Shown here: piece by piece, positions 41,060-50,280 of the stretch | How the letters are laid out: every line of letters begins with the position of its first letter | Position numbering within the stretch: the first letter of the stretch is position 1 | Assembly (NCBI GenBank): GCA_947627185.1 | Contig: CANQVF010000011.1 | Span: 1-60,997 of the forward strand | Direction: 5' to 3' | Source: an uncultured Clostridia bacterium | Lineage (GTDB): Bacteria; Bacillota; Clostridia; TANB77; CAG-508 | DNA length: 60,997 nt | Made by a program: the position numbers and the translations under genes | The notes under the pieces: model-generated | What the model saw: the letters and a program-made list of their open reading frames with translations, nothing else | Database searches by the model: none | Told to the model about the DNA's origin: nothing

Positions 41060-42850
41060 GTGTTAAGAAAAAAAATAATAGCTTTTGTAATATTAATAGC
41101 AATATTACAATATTTACTAATAGTTTTTTCTCCTATAACAATAAATAAATCTTATGCAACAGATATGGATAAAGGAACTTTATCTCGTGATATAAATGCA
41201 ATTGATGATGGATTATATCCAGGATATAAATCATTAATACAAAATATGCAGAATAATCATCCAAATTATACTTTCCTAGTATATTATACAGGAATGGATT
41301 GGAATGAAGTTTTAACAGCAGAATATCAAGGACATGGACATACTCCTAGAAATTTATTTCAAATGGGTAATAATTATGATGGTATGTGGATATGCCCATT
41401 ATGTGGAACTCAGAAGTATGATAATGGAACATGGTGTTGTCCTTCTTTAGAAGCACTAGCATATATGATGGATCCTAGAAATTCTATTAATGATACAGAT
41501 GTATTCCAATTTAAAGATTTAGAAAGTGCAGATGCATCATATGATGATATTGCTAGAGTTGTATCTAGATATGGAAGCTTTATTAATAATCAAGAAGTAA
41601 TACAAGCAATAGTAGATGCTGCTAATCAATATAGAATAAATGCATATTTCTTGGTAGCCAAAATAATAAATGAACATGGTTCAAATGGTTCTACATTAAG
41701 TAATGGTAATGGTTATAATGGTAATTATGTAGGAGTATATAATTATTTTAATTTAGGTGCTACAGGAAACGGAAAAGAAAAAGTAATAATGAACGGATTA
41801 AAATATGCACAAGATCATGGTTGGACATCTAGAAGAGCCTCTATTTTCGGAGGTACAGAAATTGTAAGAAATAGTTACATGAATGAATATAGTCAAAATA
41901 CTTTTTATTATCAAAAATTTAATGTATCTGGAAGATCTTCTATGGCATCACATCAATATCAACAAAATATTATGGCAGCTCAAACACAAGGTACAAGTTT
42001 TAAAAGTTACTATACTTCACTTGATGGAAATCATACTTTTATAATTCCATTATTTAAAAATATACCAAGTACAGTATCACCAAGACCAAATGTTTCTGTT
42101 GCAAATACAATTAATTATGAAAATGGTGTTGTACAAAATATTAGTAGTTCATTAACTGTTAGGGCAGCTGGAAGAAAAAGTGGAACTGCAATTGGTGCGT
42201 TAAATAATAATGAATCAATTAAAATTTTACAAAGAGCAGGTTCAGAAGTTGATGGATATTATTGGGATTTAATCGTATCTAATCAAGATGGAACATATGG
42301 ATATGCAGCAAGATCAACCGATGGAAATCAACATATAAATTCTATTGGATCTTCTGGAAGTAATTCAGGAACAGCATCAGCAAATCCTACTCCACCAGCA
42401 CCATCTGCACCAGCTCAACCAAGTGGACCATCTATAGAAGAACCAAATCCAGTTACTCCATCAGTTGATTTAGAAAACGATATTAAAGTTACAGATACTT
42501 CTATTAATGTATTACCAAATATATCTTGTGAAAATATAAAAACTAAATTTGCAGATGCAGAAATTAAAAAATCAACAGGAGAAGTTGTTACATCAGGAAA
42601 TTTAGGAACTGGCTTTTCTATTACAACTGGTGGAAAAACTTACAAAGTAATAAAAAAAGGTGATGTTGATGGCAATGGCGAAACAACTGTAACAGATGGA
42701 GTTTTAATATTAAACGCAATAAAAGGAGAATATAAACTAGAAAACGAATTTGAAATTGCGGCTAAAGTTAGAAATCAAGCAGAATATACAGTAACTGATG
42801 TAGTGTTTATATTAAATTATATAAAAGGAGCAGAAAAGTTATCTTTATAA
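41060..42850 (+). CDS. Secreted glucosaminidase-like/SH3 protein with dockerin-like end
   Basis: A 596-residue exported protein: signal peptide (1-33, cut after SYA), an N-terminal domain with a CPLC/CC cysteine set (112-127), and a region at about 180-330 resembling endo-beta-N-acetylglucosaminidases (VAKIINEHGSNG with a candidate catalytic glutamate, then NYFNLGATG and the YxYNxxxMAAQ pattern). A bacterial SH3 domain (about 352-425), a proline-rich linker, a small domain, and two dockerin-like repeats follow (DVDGNGETTVTDGVLIL; YTVTDVVFIL). It probably cleaves peptidoglycan at the cell surface. Only the first repeat has a full calcium-loop pattern. GTG start, AGAGGTGA 5 bases before. Confidence 0.8.
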   Translation: MLRKKIIAFVILIAILQYLLIVFSPITINKSYATDMDKGTLSRDINAIDDGLYPGYKSLIQNMQNNHPNYTFLVYYTGMDWNEVLTAEYQGHGHTPRNLFQMGNNYDGMWICPLCGTQKYDNGTWCCPSLEALAYMMDPRNSINDTDVFQFKDLESADASYDDIARVVSRYGSFINNQEVIQAIVDAANQYRINAYFLVAKIINEHGSNGSTLSNGNGYNGNYVGVYNYFNLGATGNGKEKVIMNGLKYAQDHGWTSRRASIFGGTEIVRNSYMNEYSQNTFYYQKFNVSGRSSMASHQYQQNIMAAQTQGTSFKSYYTSLDGNHTFIIPLFKNIPSTVSPRPNVSVANTINYENGVVQNISSSLTVRAAGRKSGTAIGALNNNESIKILQRAGSEVDGYYWDLIVSNQDGTYGYAARSTDGNQHINSIGSSGSNSGTASANPTPPAPSAPAQPSGPSIEEPNPVTPSVDLENDIKVTDTSINVLPNISCENIKTKFADAEIKKSTGEVVTSGNLGTGFSITTGGKTYKVIKKGDVDGNGETTVTDGVLILNAIKGEYKLENEFEIAAKVRNQAEYTVTDVVFILNYIKGAEKLSL

Positions 42851-42919
42851 TAAATTCTATAAATAAAATTTATATTTTTAATTAAAATAATTACGAAAGT
42901 AAAAATAAGGAGGAGAAAA

Positions 42920-44449
42920 ATGTATTGTACAAAATGTGGAAAGGAAATTCCAGATGGAGAAACTAAAATTTGTGAAGAATGTCAAAAAAAGATTTTAGAA
43001 GAAATTACAAATGCTGAAAATTTTGATGATGAAAAAAAATCAGAAAAGGAAGAAACTCAAAATAAAGAGAATGTATCAAAAAAAGAAAAAAATTTAAATC
43101 CTTTTTTAATAATAATAGCTATTATTCTTATATTAATAGTTGTAATATTTTCATTAGGAATCTTTTATACAGGTACAAATGTATATATAAATAAAATAAA
43201 GAATTTTTTTGCAGATAATTTAAATATGAATGTAAAAACTGCTGGAAATTCAATAGGAAACATTAGAAATTATGGTTATGGAGCTAAATCTGGAAATTAT
43301 ATTTATTACTTGTCTCCAAATGAAGATAGCTCACAAGTTGGAATTTTTAAAGTAAAAAAAGACGGAACAGATATTAAACAATTATTTATGAATTCAGGAG
43401 ATGAACAACAAGAAATAGTTTCAGTAAATGCTTATGGAAATTATGTATATTTTATTGGTATATCTTCTAAAGCTCCTAGTGAGCAAGATCAAGTTGATAA
43501 TAAAATATATAGAATGAAAACAGATGGTTCTGATGTAGAAGTAATTAATGATAATGAATTTAATAATAATTGTTATGAAATTTATATAATAAATGGTTAT
43601 ATTTATTATATAGATGTAAATGCTAATGTAGCAAGAATGAAACAAGATGGTTCTAATAAAGAAGTGGTAGTAGAAAATGGTACAGGATATTTAGGTATTA
43701 CAAATAAATATATAATATATAACACATTAAAAGAAGGAAGCACAGAGGAATATGTTACAAATATAATGGATATTGATGGAAAAAATCAAAGACCAATTAT
43801 AAAAGATAAAAGACTATACAGTGTAAATATAGAAGATAATTATATATATTACACAAATGAAGATAAAAAAATATATAGAACAAGATTAGATTCAAATGAA
43901 GAAGAATTAGTTTATGATTCACAAGCTTATAATTTGAATGTAAGTGGGGAATATGCATATTTCTTAAACTATAAAGATGAAGCAAACGAAGATTATACAG
44001 TTTGTATTTATAGAGTGACTCTTGATCCTTCTTTTGAAGGTAAAAAAGCAGAAACAATAAAAGAATTAGAAACATATTCTAGTTTCTTAAATGTAATAGA
44101 TGATTGGATTCTTTATATGGATAGTAGTGATACTGCAGGAACTATAAATTTAGTAAAAATAGATGGTTCAGATGAAAAGAATTTATATACATTAAAATAT
44201 GAAGATTATTATAATTCTTTAAATACAGCTACTGGTACAACTGAAGAAGAACCAACAGAAGGTGAACCAACAGAAACTGCAGAACCAACTAATGAAACTA
44301 CACCAACTACTGAAAATACAGTTACAAATGCAGTTGCTACAACAGAAAATGTAGTATCAAATGTTGTTGCTAATCAAACAGTTACAAATGAAGCAACAGC
44401 AACTACTAATACTACTTCTCAATCACAAAATGTTGCACCTGTAAATTAA
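42920..44449 (+). CDS. Membrane-anchored DUF5050 beta-propeller protein with zinc ribbon
   Basis: A 509-residue protein with an N-terminal zinc ribbon (CTKC and CEEC pairs, residues 3-20), an acidic linker, one transmembrane helix at about 55-78, and a repeated extracellular domain at about 115-430. The repeat, seen about six times, has the pattern 'YIYYL.....IYRMKTDGSD', typical of DUF5050 propellers. The last 75 residues are threonine/glutamate/proline-rich, like a wall-spanning tail. The propeller may bind a ligand or protein; no enzyme motif. It has a strong AAGGAGGAG site. Confidence 0.82.
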   Translation: MYCTKCGKEIPDGETKICEECQKKILEEITNAENFDDEKKSEKEETQNKENVSKKEKNLNPFLIIIAIILILIVVIFSLGIFYTGTNVYINKIKNFFADNLNMNVKTAGNSIGNIRNYGYGAKSGNYIYYLSPNEDSSQVGIFKVKKDGTDIKQLFMNSGDEQQEIVSVNAYGNYVYFIGISSKAPSEQDQVDNKIYRMKTDGSDVEVINDNEFNNNCYEIYIINGYIYYIDVNANVARMKQDGSNKEVVVENGTGYLGITNKYIIYNTLKEGSTEEYVTNIMDIDGKNQRPIIKDKRLYSVNIEDNYIYYTNEDKKIYRTRLDSNEEELVYDSQAYNLNVSGEYAYFLNYKDEANEDYTVCIYRVTLDPSFEGKKAETIKELETYSSFLNVIDDWILYMDSSDTAGTINLVKIDGSDEKNLYTLKYEDYYNSLNTATGTTEEEPTEGEPTETAEPTNETTPTTENTVTNAVATTENVVSNVVANQTVTNEATATTNTTSQSQNVAPVN

Positions 44450-44465
44450 ATTAATAAATAATAAA

Positions 44466-44488
44466 GGGAGAGTTTAAAAAACTCTCCT
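44466..44488 (+). terminator. Weak candidate terminator hairpin
   Basis: A 10-bp stem GGGAGAGTTT/AAACTCTCCT with a 3-base loop follows the propeller gene. There is no T run directly after it, so termination is uncertain. Confidence 0.45.
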
Positions 44489-45025
44489 AAATATTTTAAT
44501 CATATTATTTTTATTATTAACTTATTCATTAAATACTTATGCTTTAACAGAACAAAATTCTAATAAAACATCTTACAATAATTTGTCTAAAGATAGTTCA
44601 TCAAAAGTGCAGATGGATTTACTATAGAAAGATATGAAGTGATTTTAGATGTTAATGAAAATAATTCGATTGATGTAAAAGAATATATTACAGTTGATTT
44701 TTATGAAGCAGGTCATCATGGAATTTATAGATTTATTCCACAGTGGTTAAAATATACTGGTAAGGATAATAAAACTATATCTAGAAAAGCAAAAATAAGC
44801 AATTTAACTTCATATAGTGATCAATATAGTGTTGGTTTTGAAAAAGGAAAATTGCAAATAAAAATGGGAAGTGCAAATAGAACTTTACCGATTGGAACTC
44901 ATACTTATGCAATCAAATATACCTATGATATGGGAACAGATCCTTATGAAAATTTTGATGAATTTATATTTCACACATTCGGTGATTTTTGGGGAACTAG
45001 AATAAATAATGCATATGTTGAAATT
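44489..45025 (+). pseudogene. N-terminal remnant of a DUF2207 membrane protein
   Basis: A start-less signal-peptide-like frame (ILIILFLLL..., 44497-44600) shifts near 44605 into ADGFTIERYEVILDVNENN, then GHHGIYRFIPQW and DPYENFDEFIFHTFGDFWGT, the N-terminal domain of DUF2207 proteins. It breaks off after NNAYVEI near 45025, where the sequence switches to another family. So it has lost its start, has one frameshift, and lacks its C-terminal membrane part. Confidence 0.7.
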
Positions 45026-45667
45026 GGAAAAAAAACAAATGATTATATAAGAGGAAATGGAGTATTTAAAAAAGTTGCTAGAGCAATTAAATATTTAAAA
45101 AAATATAATATATATGTTTCTTTGTCTTTTACTGCTAATAAACTAAATTATAAGGAATTTCCTAAAGTAGTAAATTTTGCAGAAAAATATGGTGTAAATA
45201 ATTTATAGTCTGATAGATTTATACCACTAAATTTAAATACGGATATGAATCTTCAGATGAACAAAGCTGAAACAAATGAATATTTGAAAATAATGAAAGA
45301 AGAAAAAACAAAACTTAAATTAAGAAAAAGTAAAACTAATATTGCAATGTATAGAGCATTACAGTTTCAAATGACTAATAATTATCCGTATGCATGTACT
45401 GCTGGAAAAAGTCTCTTAACAGTAATGGAAAATGGAGATTTAGTTCCATGTAGAAGAATGCCAATTGTTGTAGGAAATTTACAAAAAGAAAACATGTATG
45501 AATTATACAAAAACAGTAGTATTTTGAAAAAACTTAGAAATGATAATATACCAGATGATTGCAAAAAATGTGAACATTCAAAATTATGTGCTGGTGGTTT
45601 AAAATGTTTAACGTATGCTTTATATAAAGATTTTAATCATAAAGATATAGGTTGCAATATAAATTAA
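45026..45667 (+). pseudogene. C-terminal half of a radical SAM/SPASM peptide maturase
   Basis: From DYIRGNGVFKKVARAIKYLKK onward the sequence matches the second half of radical SAM barrels of peptide-modifying enzymes. A TAG at 45206-45208 sits where family members read tryptophan (L-W-SDRFIPL), a one-base change from TGG. The frame then continues to a SPASM domain with cysteines in ACTAGKS, LVPCRRM and CKKCEHSKLCAGGLKC. The CxxxCxxC radical-SAM core is missing. It is a dead remnant fused in frame to the DUF2207 piece; no precursor peptide gene was seen nearby. Confidence 0.75.
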
Positions 45668-45709
45668 TAAAATAAAAGGGTTATAATAGTTTAACTTCTC
45701 AATTATAAA

Positions 45710-45738
45710 TTGCAAAATATATTCTCTTATGGTATAAT
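45710..45738 (+). promoter_or_regulatory. Promoter for the repeat-switched gene
   Basis: TTGCAA (45710-45715), 17 bases, perfect TATAAT (45733-45738). A GGGGGG site follows, 8 bases or so before the ATG at 45765. Confidence 0.7.
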
Positions 45739-45764
45739 ATAATTGTTTTATTGGGGGGATTACT

Positions 45765-47095
45765 ATGGAAGAAATATATAAGAAAATAATATTATCAAGT
45801 TATTATGATGAAAATTTTGCTGGAAACCAAAAAGAAATTGATGGTAAAACACATGGTGTATGTATAGATTTTTCAAGAAATTTAATTAAGCAATTAAGCA
45901 ATTAAGAAATAATGGATATTCTGCTGGATTAATTTCAACATTAAATGATGATGGATATTTACATGCAGCAGTTATTTATAGAGATAAAGATACTGATGAA
46001 GTATTAATTGCTGATCCTGTAACTGATGTAAAACAATTAACAGGAAAAACTACTGATGAAATTGAACAATTAATAAATGAAGTTCTTAAACAAAAAAACT
46101 ATTCAAGAAATTTAAGAGAATATTATGAAGAAATGGGTGCAATTACAGACTATGACGATAGTGAATATGAAAAAAATGGATTCGGAAATCCAAGAGTACT
46201 AAGACAAAACATGGAAAATCAAAATGAAATTTTGTCAAATCCTCACATATTAAAACTTGAAAAGAAAACAGAAGCGATGCAAACTTTAACAAGTTTATCG
46301 AATGTAGTTAATGTTGCAGATACTTCTACATTACTTGCATGTCAATTATTATATGAAAAAGGAATAGATACTTTTTGTTCAAACCATGAAAAAGATACAA
46401 GGCTTTCAGAGATAGCAATTCATTATAATTCTTTATCAGACGAAAATAAAAAAATATTTTTACAATTAATGCAAGAAAAACCACAGAATTATATAATTAT
46501 AGATCATAGGATAGTATTTGGTTATCCATCAATATATAACGAAAATTCTATTATAGATGAAAATTTTCCAATGGATATATGTTTAGGTTATAGAGAATTT
46601 GAATTAGATGATATGAGTGAAGAAGAACAAAATTTAAAAATTGCTGAACTAATAAAGCCATTAAAAAAACAAACATATATGCAAGGAGTATATACTAGAG
46701 AAGATGTCATTTCTAATAAACATAATCGAATGAAATGTGATTTAATAAATAAAGAGGAAAAAAGATGTAATTCCAGTGATAAAAATACCAATCAAGAAAT
46801 ATCTAAAAATGAAGGATTAATTTATTCAGAAAAATATGACATGTTTTTTGCAGATGATGATAGCAAGTCAAGATATATAGAAAGTTTATATAGAAAAGAA
46901 AATGATTGGAGAACAGATGAGGAAATTGCTATAGATGCTGGAATAGAATATAAAGATGGGCATTTTTTAGATGATTATGTAGTTACTGCAACAGATATAG
47001 TAAAAACATCACAGTTACATCAAACTGGTATATCATTGATAAGTAAGTTTAAAAATATGATAACAAAAGTAAAAGATGTTTTCAGAGGGAGATAA
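45765..47095 (+). pseudogene. Transglutaminase/papain-like (Cys-His-Asp) protein, out of frame at an octamer repeat
   Basis: ATG 45765 opens a frame that stops at codon 47 (TAA 45903-45905). Removing one 8-base repeat unit restores a single 440-residue frame to 47095. The restored N-terminus has THGVCIDFSRN, then YLHAAVIYRD, then VLIADPVTD, i.e. Cys, His and Asp in the order and spacing of transglutaminase or papain-like catalytic cores. Residues 150-440 are helical and charged with no known domain. Promoter and ribosome site are intact. A small gene overlaps in spacing (2 bases). Whether it is off, switchable or decayed cannot be told from one sequence. Confidence 0.7.
45884..45906 (+). repeat. 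Octamer tandem repeat (AATTAAGC) in a coding region
   Basis: AATTAAG occurs at 45884, 45892 and 45900, period 8, i.e. 2.9 copies of AATTAAGC. With one unit fewer, the gene around it is in frame. The unit length is not divisible by three, as in phase-variable genes. Confidence 0.85.
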
Positions 47096-47097
47096 GA

Positions 47098-47442
47098 ATG
47101 GATTCGGAAATATCAAAAAGATTTACAGAAGTATATGAAATTTTAAAATATTTACCTAAAACAGATTTTGAAAAAATACCAAAGAATATTTTAAATTTTA
47201 TAATTGAAAACAAGGATAACAATTATACTTGGAAAATAGATAAAACTAAAAAATTGTATGAACAAAAATTAAACAATGATACAATTGCTATTTTATCCTA
47301 TATAAATATGGAATTTATTGTTACAGATGAACAAAAGCAATATTTAAAAAAACTATATGCCTATCATGAGTATAAAAAAGAAAATGAAAAAAAAGATAAT
47401 TCAAATTATAGTGATATTTTTCCAAAAGAAGAAAAAAATTAA
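47098..47442 (+). CDS. Small conserved-looking helical protein
   Basis: A 114-residue charged, helical protein with the pattern EILKYLPKTDFEKIP, NNYTWKIDK, TIAILSYINMEFI, ending in a lysine-rich DIFPKEEKN tail. I recognise it as resembling a small Firmicute family without assigned function, but cannot name a domain. It starts 2 bases after the Cys-His-Asp gene stop, so it may be a coupled partner or regulator. Confidence 0.6.
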   Translation: MDSEISKRFTEVYEILKYLPKTDFEKIPKNILNFIIENKDNNYTWKIDKTKKLYEQKLNNDTIAILSYINMEFIVTDEQKQYLKKLYAYHEYKKENEKKDNSNYSDIFPKEEKN

Positions 47443-47541
47443 GAACAATAAAATTATAGAATATCATAAAGAAAGCTTTTTGACTATAATACTGAAAAAA
47501 ATAAAATCAATATGCTTCCGCGATTTTGGAAAAAAATAGAA

Positions 47542-47585
47542 AAAGATACTCACTAAAAAATAAATTTAATATAAGTGAGTATCTT
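47542..47585. terminator. Long inverted repeat, probable terminator
   Basis: AAAGATACTCACT (47542-47554) and AGTGAGTATCTTT (47573-47585) form a perfect 13-bp stem with an 18-base AT loop, followed by AATTTTT. It would end the transcript of the upstream gene pair. Confidence 0.65.
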
Positions 47586-47854
47586 TAATTTTTCATCAAT
47601 TCCATTTATTAACATATTATCATTTATATTGACACTTGTTCATATATATTTTTCTTATATATCTATTTCAATAGGAACTTAAACACCAAAAATCCCACTT
47701 TAGATGATAATTTTTTACCTATTTTAATTTCTCTTTTTTATTATAGTAATCATCTATCACACCATTCTTTCGATTAATATAAAAGGCATCAAAAAAATCA
47801 ACATTTTACAGTTGATTTATTAATATATCGCCAGAGTGCGACAATTTTACTTAA

Positions 47855-47900
47855 TGGAGCGGGTGAGCTACAGGTTACGAACTCTCTTGTTCTCTTTCTA
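47855..47900 (-). repeat. Partial tRNA-Thr copy, candidate left attachment site
   Basis: The 14-mer CTACAGGTTACGAA (47868-47881), which is the anticodon arm of tRNA-Thr(CGT) read from the minus strand, is identical to 54198-54211. TGGAGC at its left matches the tRNA 3' end with CCA; the T arm between them is replaced by a few bases. Beyond the 14-mer only loose resemblance (TCTCTTGTTCTC versus TCTGTTGCTCTA) remains. Confidence 0.6.
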
Positions 47901-48004
47901 AATGCATTATACATAAATTGTTATAAAAATTCAATAAAATATGTAAAATTTTAGTTTTTTATAGTATAATTATAGTGATATTAAATTAATTTGGAGATGT
48001 TAAA

Positions 48005-49144
48005 ATGTTTATATTTAATTTGGAAGATATTGCAAAAAAACTAAAAATAGATTTTGATGGTATAACTAAACAAATTGAGCACAATGGTGTTAAAGGAAGT
48101 GCTAGAGAAGATTTATTAAAAGATTATATAAAAAATCTCCTACCAGAAAAATATTCTATTTCAAGTGGTATTATTATTGACAATAATCAAACACAAAGTA
48201 AACAACAAGATTTTATAATACATGATTCATTTAACTGTCCTAGCTTTTTTAAAACAAATTCTAACTCTATTTTACCAATTGAAAGTGTATATGCAACAAT
48301 AGAAATAAAATCAACTCTTGATTATCATACTTTAGAACAAAGTGCAAAAAATATTGAGAGTGTTAGAACATTAAATAAACTGCCAAACATAAATAACTCT
48401 AAAAATTTATATGATTGTGTTTATCCTTTAGGTTTTGTATTTGCATATTCTTCTACATATACTCTAGAACAAATACAAAAAAAATTATTTGAGATAAATA
48501 AGCATATAGATGTTAGACATCAAATTTCTATTATTTGCATTTTAGATAAAGGGTTAATATTTAATGTTCAAAAAAATAATGTTACTGATGTTACATTAGT
48601 TCCTAGTAATGAAACTTTATTAGCTAGATCAGATAGTAATATAGAAAATTCCCTATATTCTTTTTACCTATTTCTTTTGGAATATTTAGACAATGTACAT
48701 ATTCAAGTTCCAAGTTTAATTGAATATGCTAGAAAGAATAATGCTTTTATGGTTTCTATAAACATACCCTGTGAGTTAATTCCTGATGATGCTGTATACA
48801 AAGAAGGACTAATTGAACTTAAATATGGCAATGCTAAAAAAATGCTAAATTTAAATAATAAATATCCTAATTTATTTAATGGTAAAATGACATATGAAGA
48901 AATGTTTAACTATTTAAAAGATGATTTTATTCCTCTTTGTAAAATGCAAGCTGAAATAGCTAATGTTCCATATCACAATAAAATAACTATATATGGTTAT
49001 GAATTTACTCCAAGTAGTTTTGACAATTTTGAGAAATATGCATTAGAGTATGACTCTAATAATGATTATAAGCAAAGATTTGATAAAATAGTTGATGATA
49101 TTTACTCTAATTATAAGCAAGAAGTAAAAGAAAAAAAATTATAA
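48005..49144 (+). CDS. DUF6602-type nuclease-like protein
   Basis: A 379-residue protein whose first 110 residues match the DUF6602 pattern: GxKGSAREDLLKDYI, LPEKYSISSGIIID, SKQQDFIIHD, then ESVYATIEIKSTL. E35, D69 and E100-x-K102 fit a PD-(D/E)xK nuclease core. The rest is alpha/beta without a second recognised domain. Such proteins appear in defence or mobile islands, which suits its place inside the tRNA-flanked region. It converges on the yhcG-like gene across a shared terminator. Activity is inferred only. Confidence 0.65.
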   Translation: MFIFNLEDIAKKLKIDFDGITKQIEHNGVKGSAREDLLKDYIKNLLPEKYSISSGIIIDNNQTQSKQQDFIIHDSFNCPSFFKTNSNSILPIESVYATIEIKSTLDYHTLEQSAKNIESVRTLNKLPNINNSKNLYDCVYPLGFVFAYSSTYTLEQIQKKLFEINKHIDVRHQISIICILDKGLIFNVQKNNVTDVTLVPSNETLLARSDSNIENSLYSFYLFLLEYLDNVHIQVPSLIEYARKNNAFMVSINIPCELIPDDAVYKEGLIELKYGNAKKMLNLNNKYPNLFNGKMTYEEMFNYLKDDFIPLCKMQAEIANVPYHNKITIYGYEFTPSSFDNFEKYALEYDSNNDYKQRFDKIVDDIYSNYKQEVKEKKL

Positions 49145-49180
49145 AAATGAAATTTGCCACCAGTGGCAAATTTCATTTTT
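49143..49180. terminator. Bidirectional terminator between the two nuclease-like genes
   Basis: A perfect long stem, AAAAATGAAATTTGCCA on the left and its complement on the right around CCAG, with A and T runs on both ends. Confidence 0.92.
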
Positions 49181-50232
49181 TAATCATTTTCTTCTCTTAT
49201 ATCATCATCCAATAATTTTTTTATATACAAATTTAGTTCTTCTTCAGTAGGCAATTTTTCCATTATTTCTTTTGGAATTGCATTTTTTACTTTATATGAA
49301 GCTACACCTATTGGAGCATTTACATTTTTTAGAGACCATTCTACTGTTAGCTTATCTTTATCTTCACAAAGTAACAATCCTATTGTGTCATTATCAGTTT
49401 CTTTTTTTAGTGTTTCATCAACTGCTGTAACATAAAATCCTAATTGCCCAATGAATTCTGGTTTAAATTCAGTATTTTTTAATTCTACTACTATAAAACA
49501 TCTTAAATCTAAGTGATAGAATAACAAATCAATATAATAATCATTATTATTTGTTGAAATTTTATATTGATTTCCAACAAAACTAAATCCTTTTCCTAAT
49601 TCAAGTAGCACATTTTTAATTCTTTCTATCATTGCATTTTCTATATCTCGTTCTGTTGATTTTTTAGTTATATTTGCTAGTTCAAAAATATATGGATCTT
49701 TTATCATATCTCTTGCAAATTCACTCTGCACAGCAGGTAATCTATTATGGAAATTTGTTAATTTTTCTGGCATAGCTTGTCTTTCATATAATTCTAAATC
49801 AATTTGATGACTTAAAACTGTTTTTGACCACCCATTTTCTAGGACTTGTCTTGCATACCAAAGTCTTTTCTCAATTTCATGTATTTTATCAACTAATATA
49901 CAATTTTGAGACCATGATATCATACCTAATTCCTCTGGAATTTCTACAATATCCTTATATGCTTCATAAACCTTTCTCATTCTTGCTAAATTACGAGGAG
50001 AAAATCCTGTTTCTCCTGGAAAATCTAATTTTAATGCTACAGATAATCTATTTATAAAATTACTACCGTATTTTGCATTATCACTAATTGTTTTTCCAAG
50101 TCTTAAATAAAAATCTATAACTTCTTTGTTTGCTTTAGTAATAATATTAAACCTAGTGTCTAGTATATCTTTTTCAATCTTTTTAACTATCTTAACAAAA
50201 TCATCATCTAATATTTCCATTTCTTTTGACAT
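49180..50232 (-). CDS. yhcG: PD-(D/E)xK nuclease family protein, DUF1016/YhcG
   Basis: A 350-residue YhcG-family protein. The N-terminal DUF1016 part (about 15-150) has the YLRLGKTISD and GFSPRNLARMRKVYEAY signatures. The C-terminal nuclease part has D235 in DYYIDLLFYH, E250-L-K252 in VVELKN and Q263 in the following helix, a complete PD-(D/E)xK active site. YhcG proteins are frequent companions of restriction and mobile islands. No restriction or methylase gene is next to it here. Start has an AAAGGAG site about 9 bases away. Confidence 0.9.
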   Translation of the reverse strand: MSKEMEILDDDFVKIVKKIEKDILDTRFNIITKANKEVIDFYLRLGKTISDNAKYGSNFINRLSVALKLDFPGETGFSPRNLARMRKVYEAYKDIVEIPEELGMISWSQNCILVDKIHEIEKRLWYARQVLENGWSKTVLSHQIDLELYERQAMPEKLTNFHNRLPAVQSEFARDMIKDPYIFELANITKKSTERDIENAMIERIKNVLLELGKGFSFVGNQYKISTNNNDYYIDLLFYHLDLRCFIVVELKNTEFKPEFIGQLGFYVTAVDETLKKETDNDTIGLLLCEDKDKLTVEWSLKNVNAPIGVASYKVKNAIPKEIMEKLPTEEELNLYIKKLLDDDIREEND

Positions 50233-50280
50233 ATCTATTTACTCCTTTCATTAATAATATTATATTTAAAATTTGTATTT

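Larger units (their letters stand above)
47443..48004. other. 562-base intergenic stretch
   Basis: No gene is supported here. It holds the hairpin at 47542-47585, AT-rich filler with no convincing frame, the tRNA-like fragment near 47855-47900, and the ribosome site of the DUF6602 gene (GGAG about 47992). Confidence 0.6.

Noticed and set aside
47357..47539. Small lysine-rich open frame
   Set aside because: It mostly overlaps the better-supported 114-residue gene in another frame and has no ribosome site or family resemblance.
47590..47850. Possible decayed gene in the AT-rich gap
   Set aside because: No frame longer than a few dozen codons carries recognisable protein sequence on either strand.
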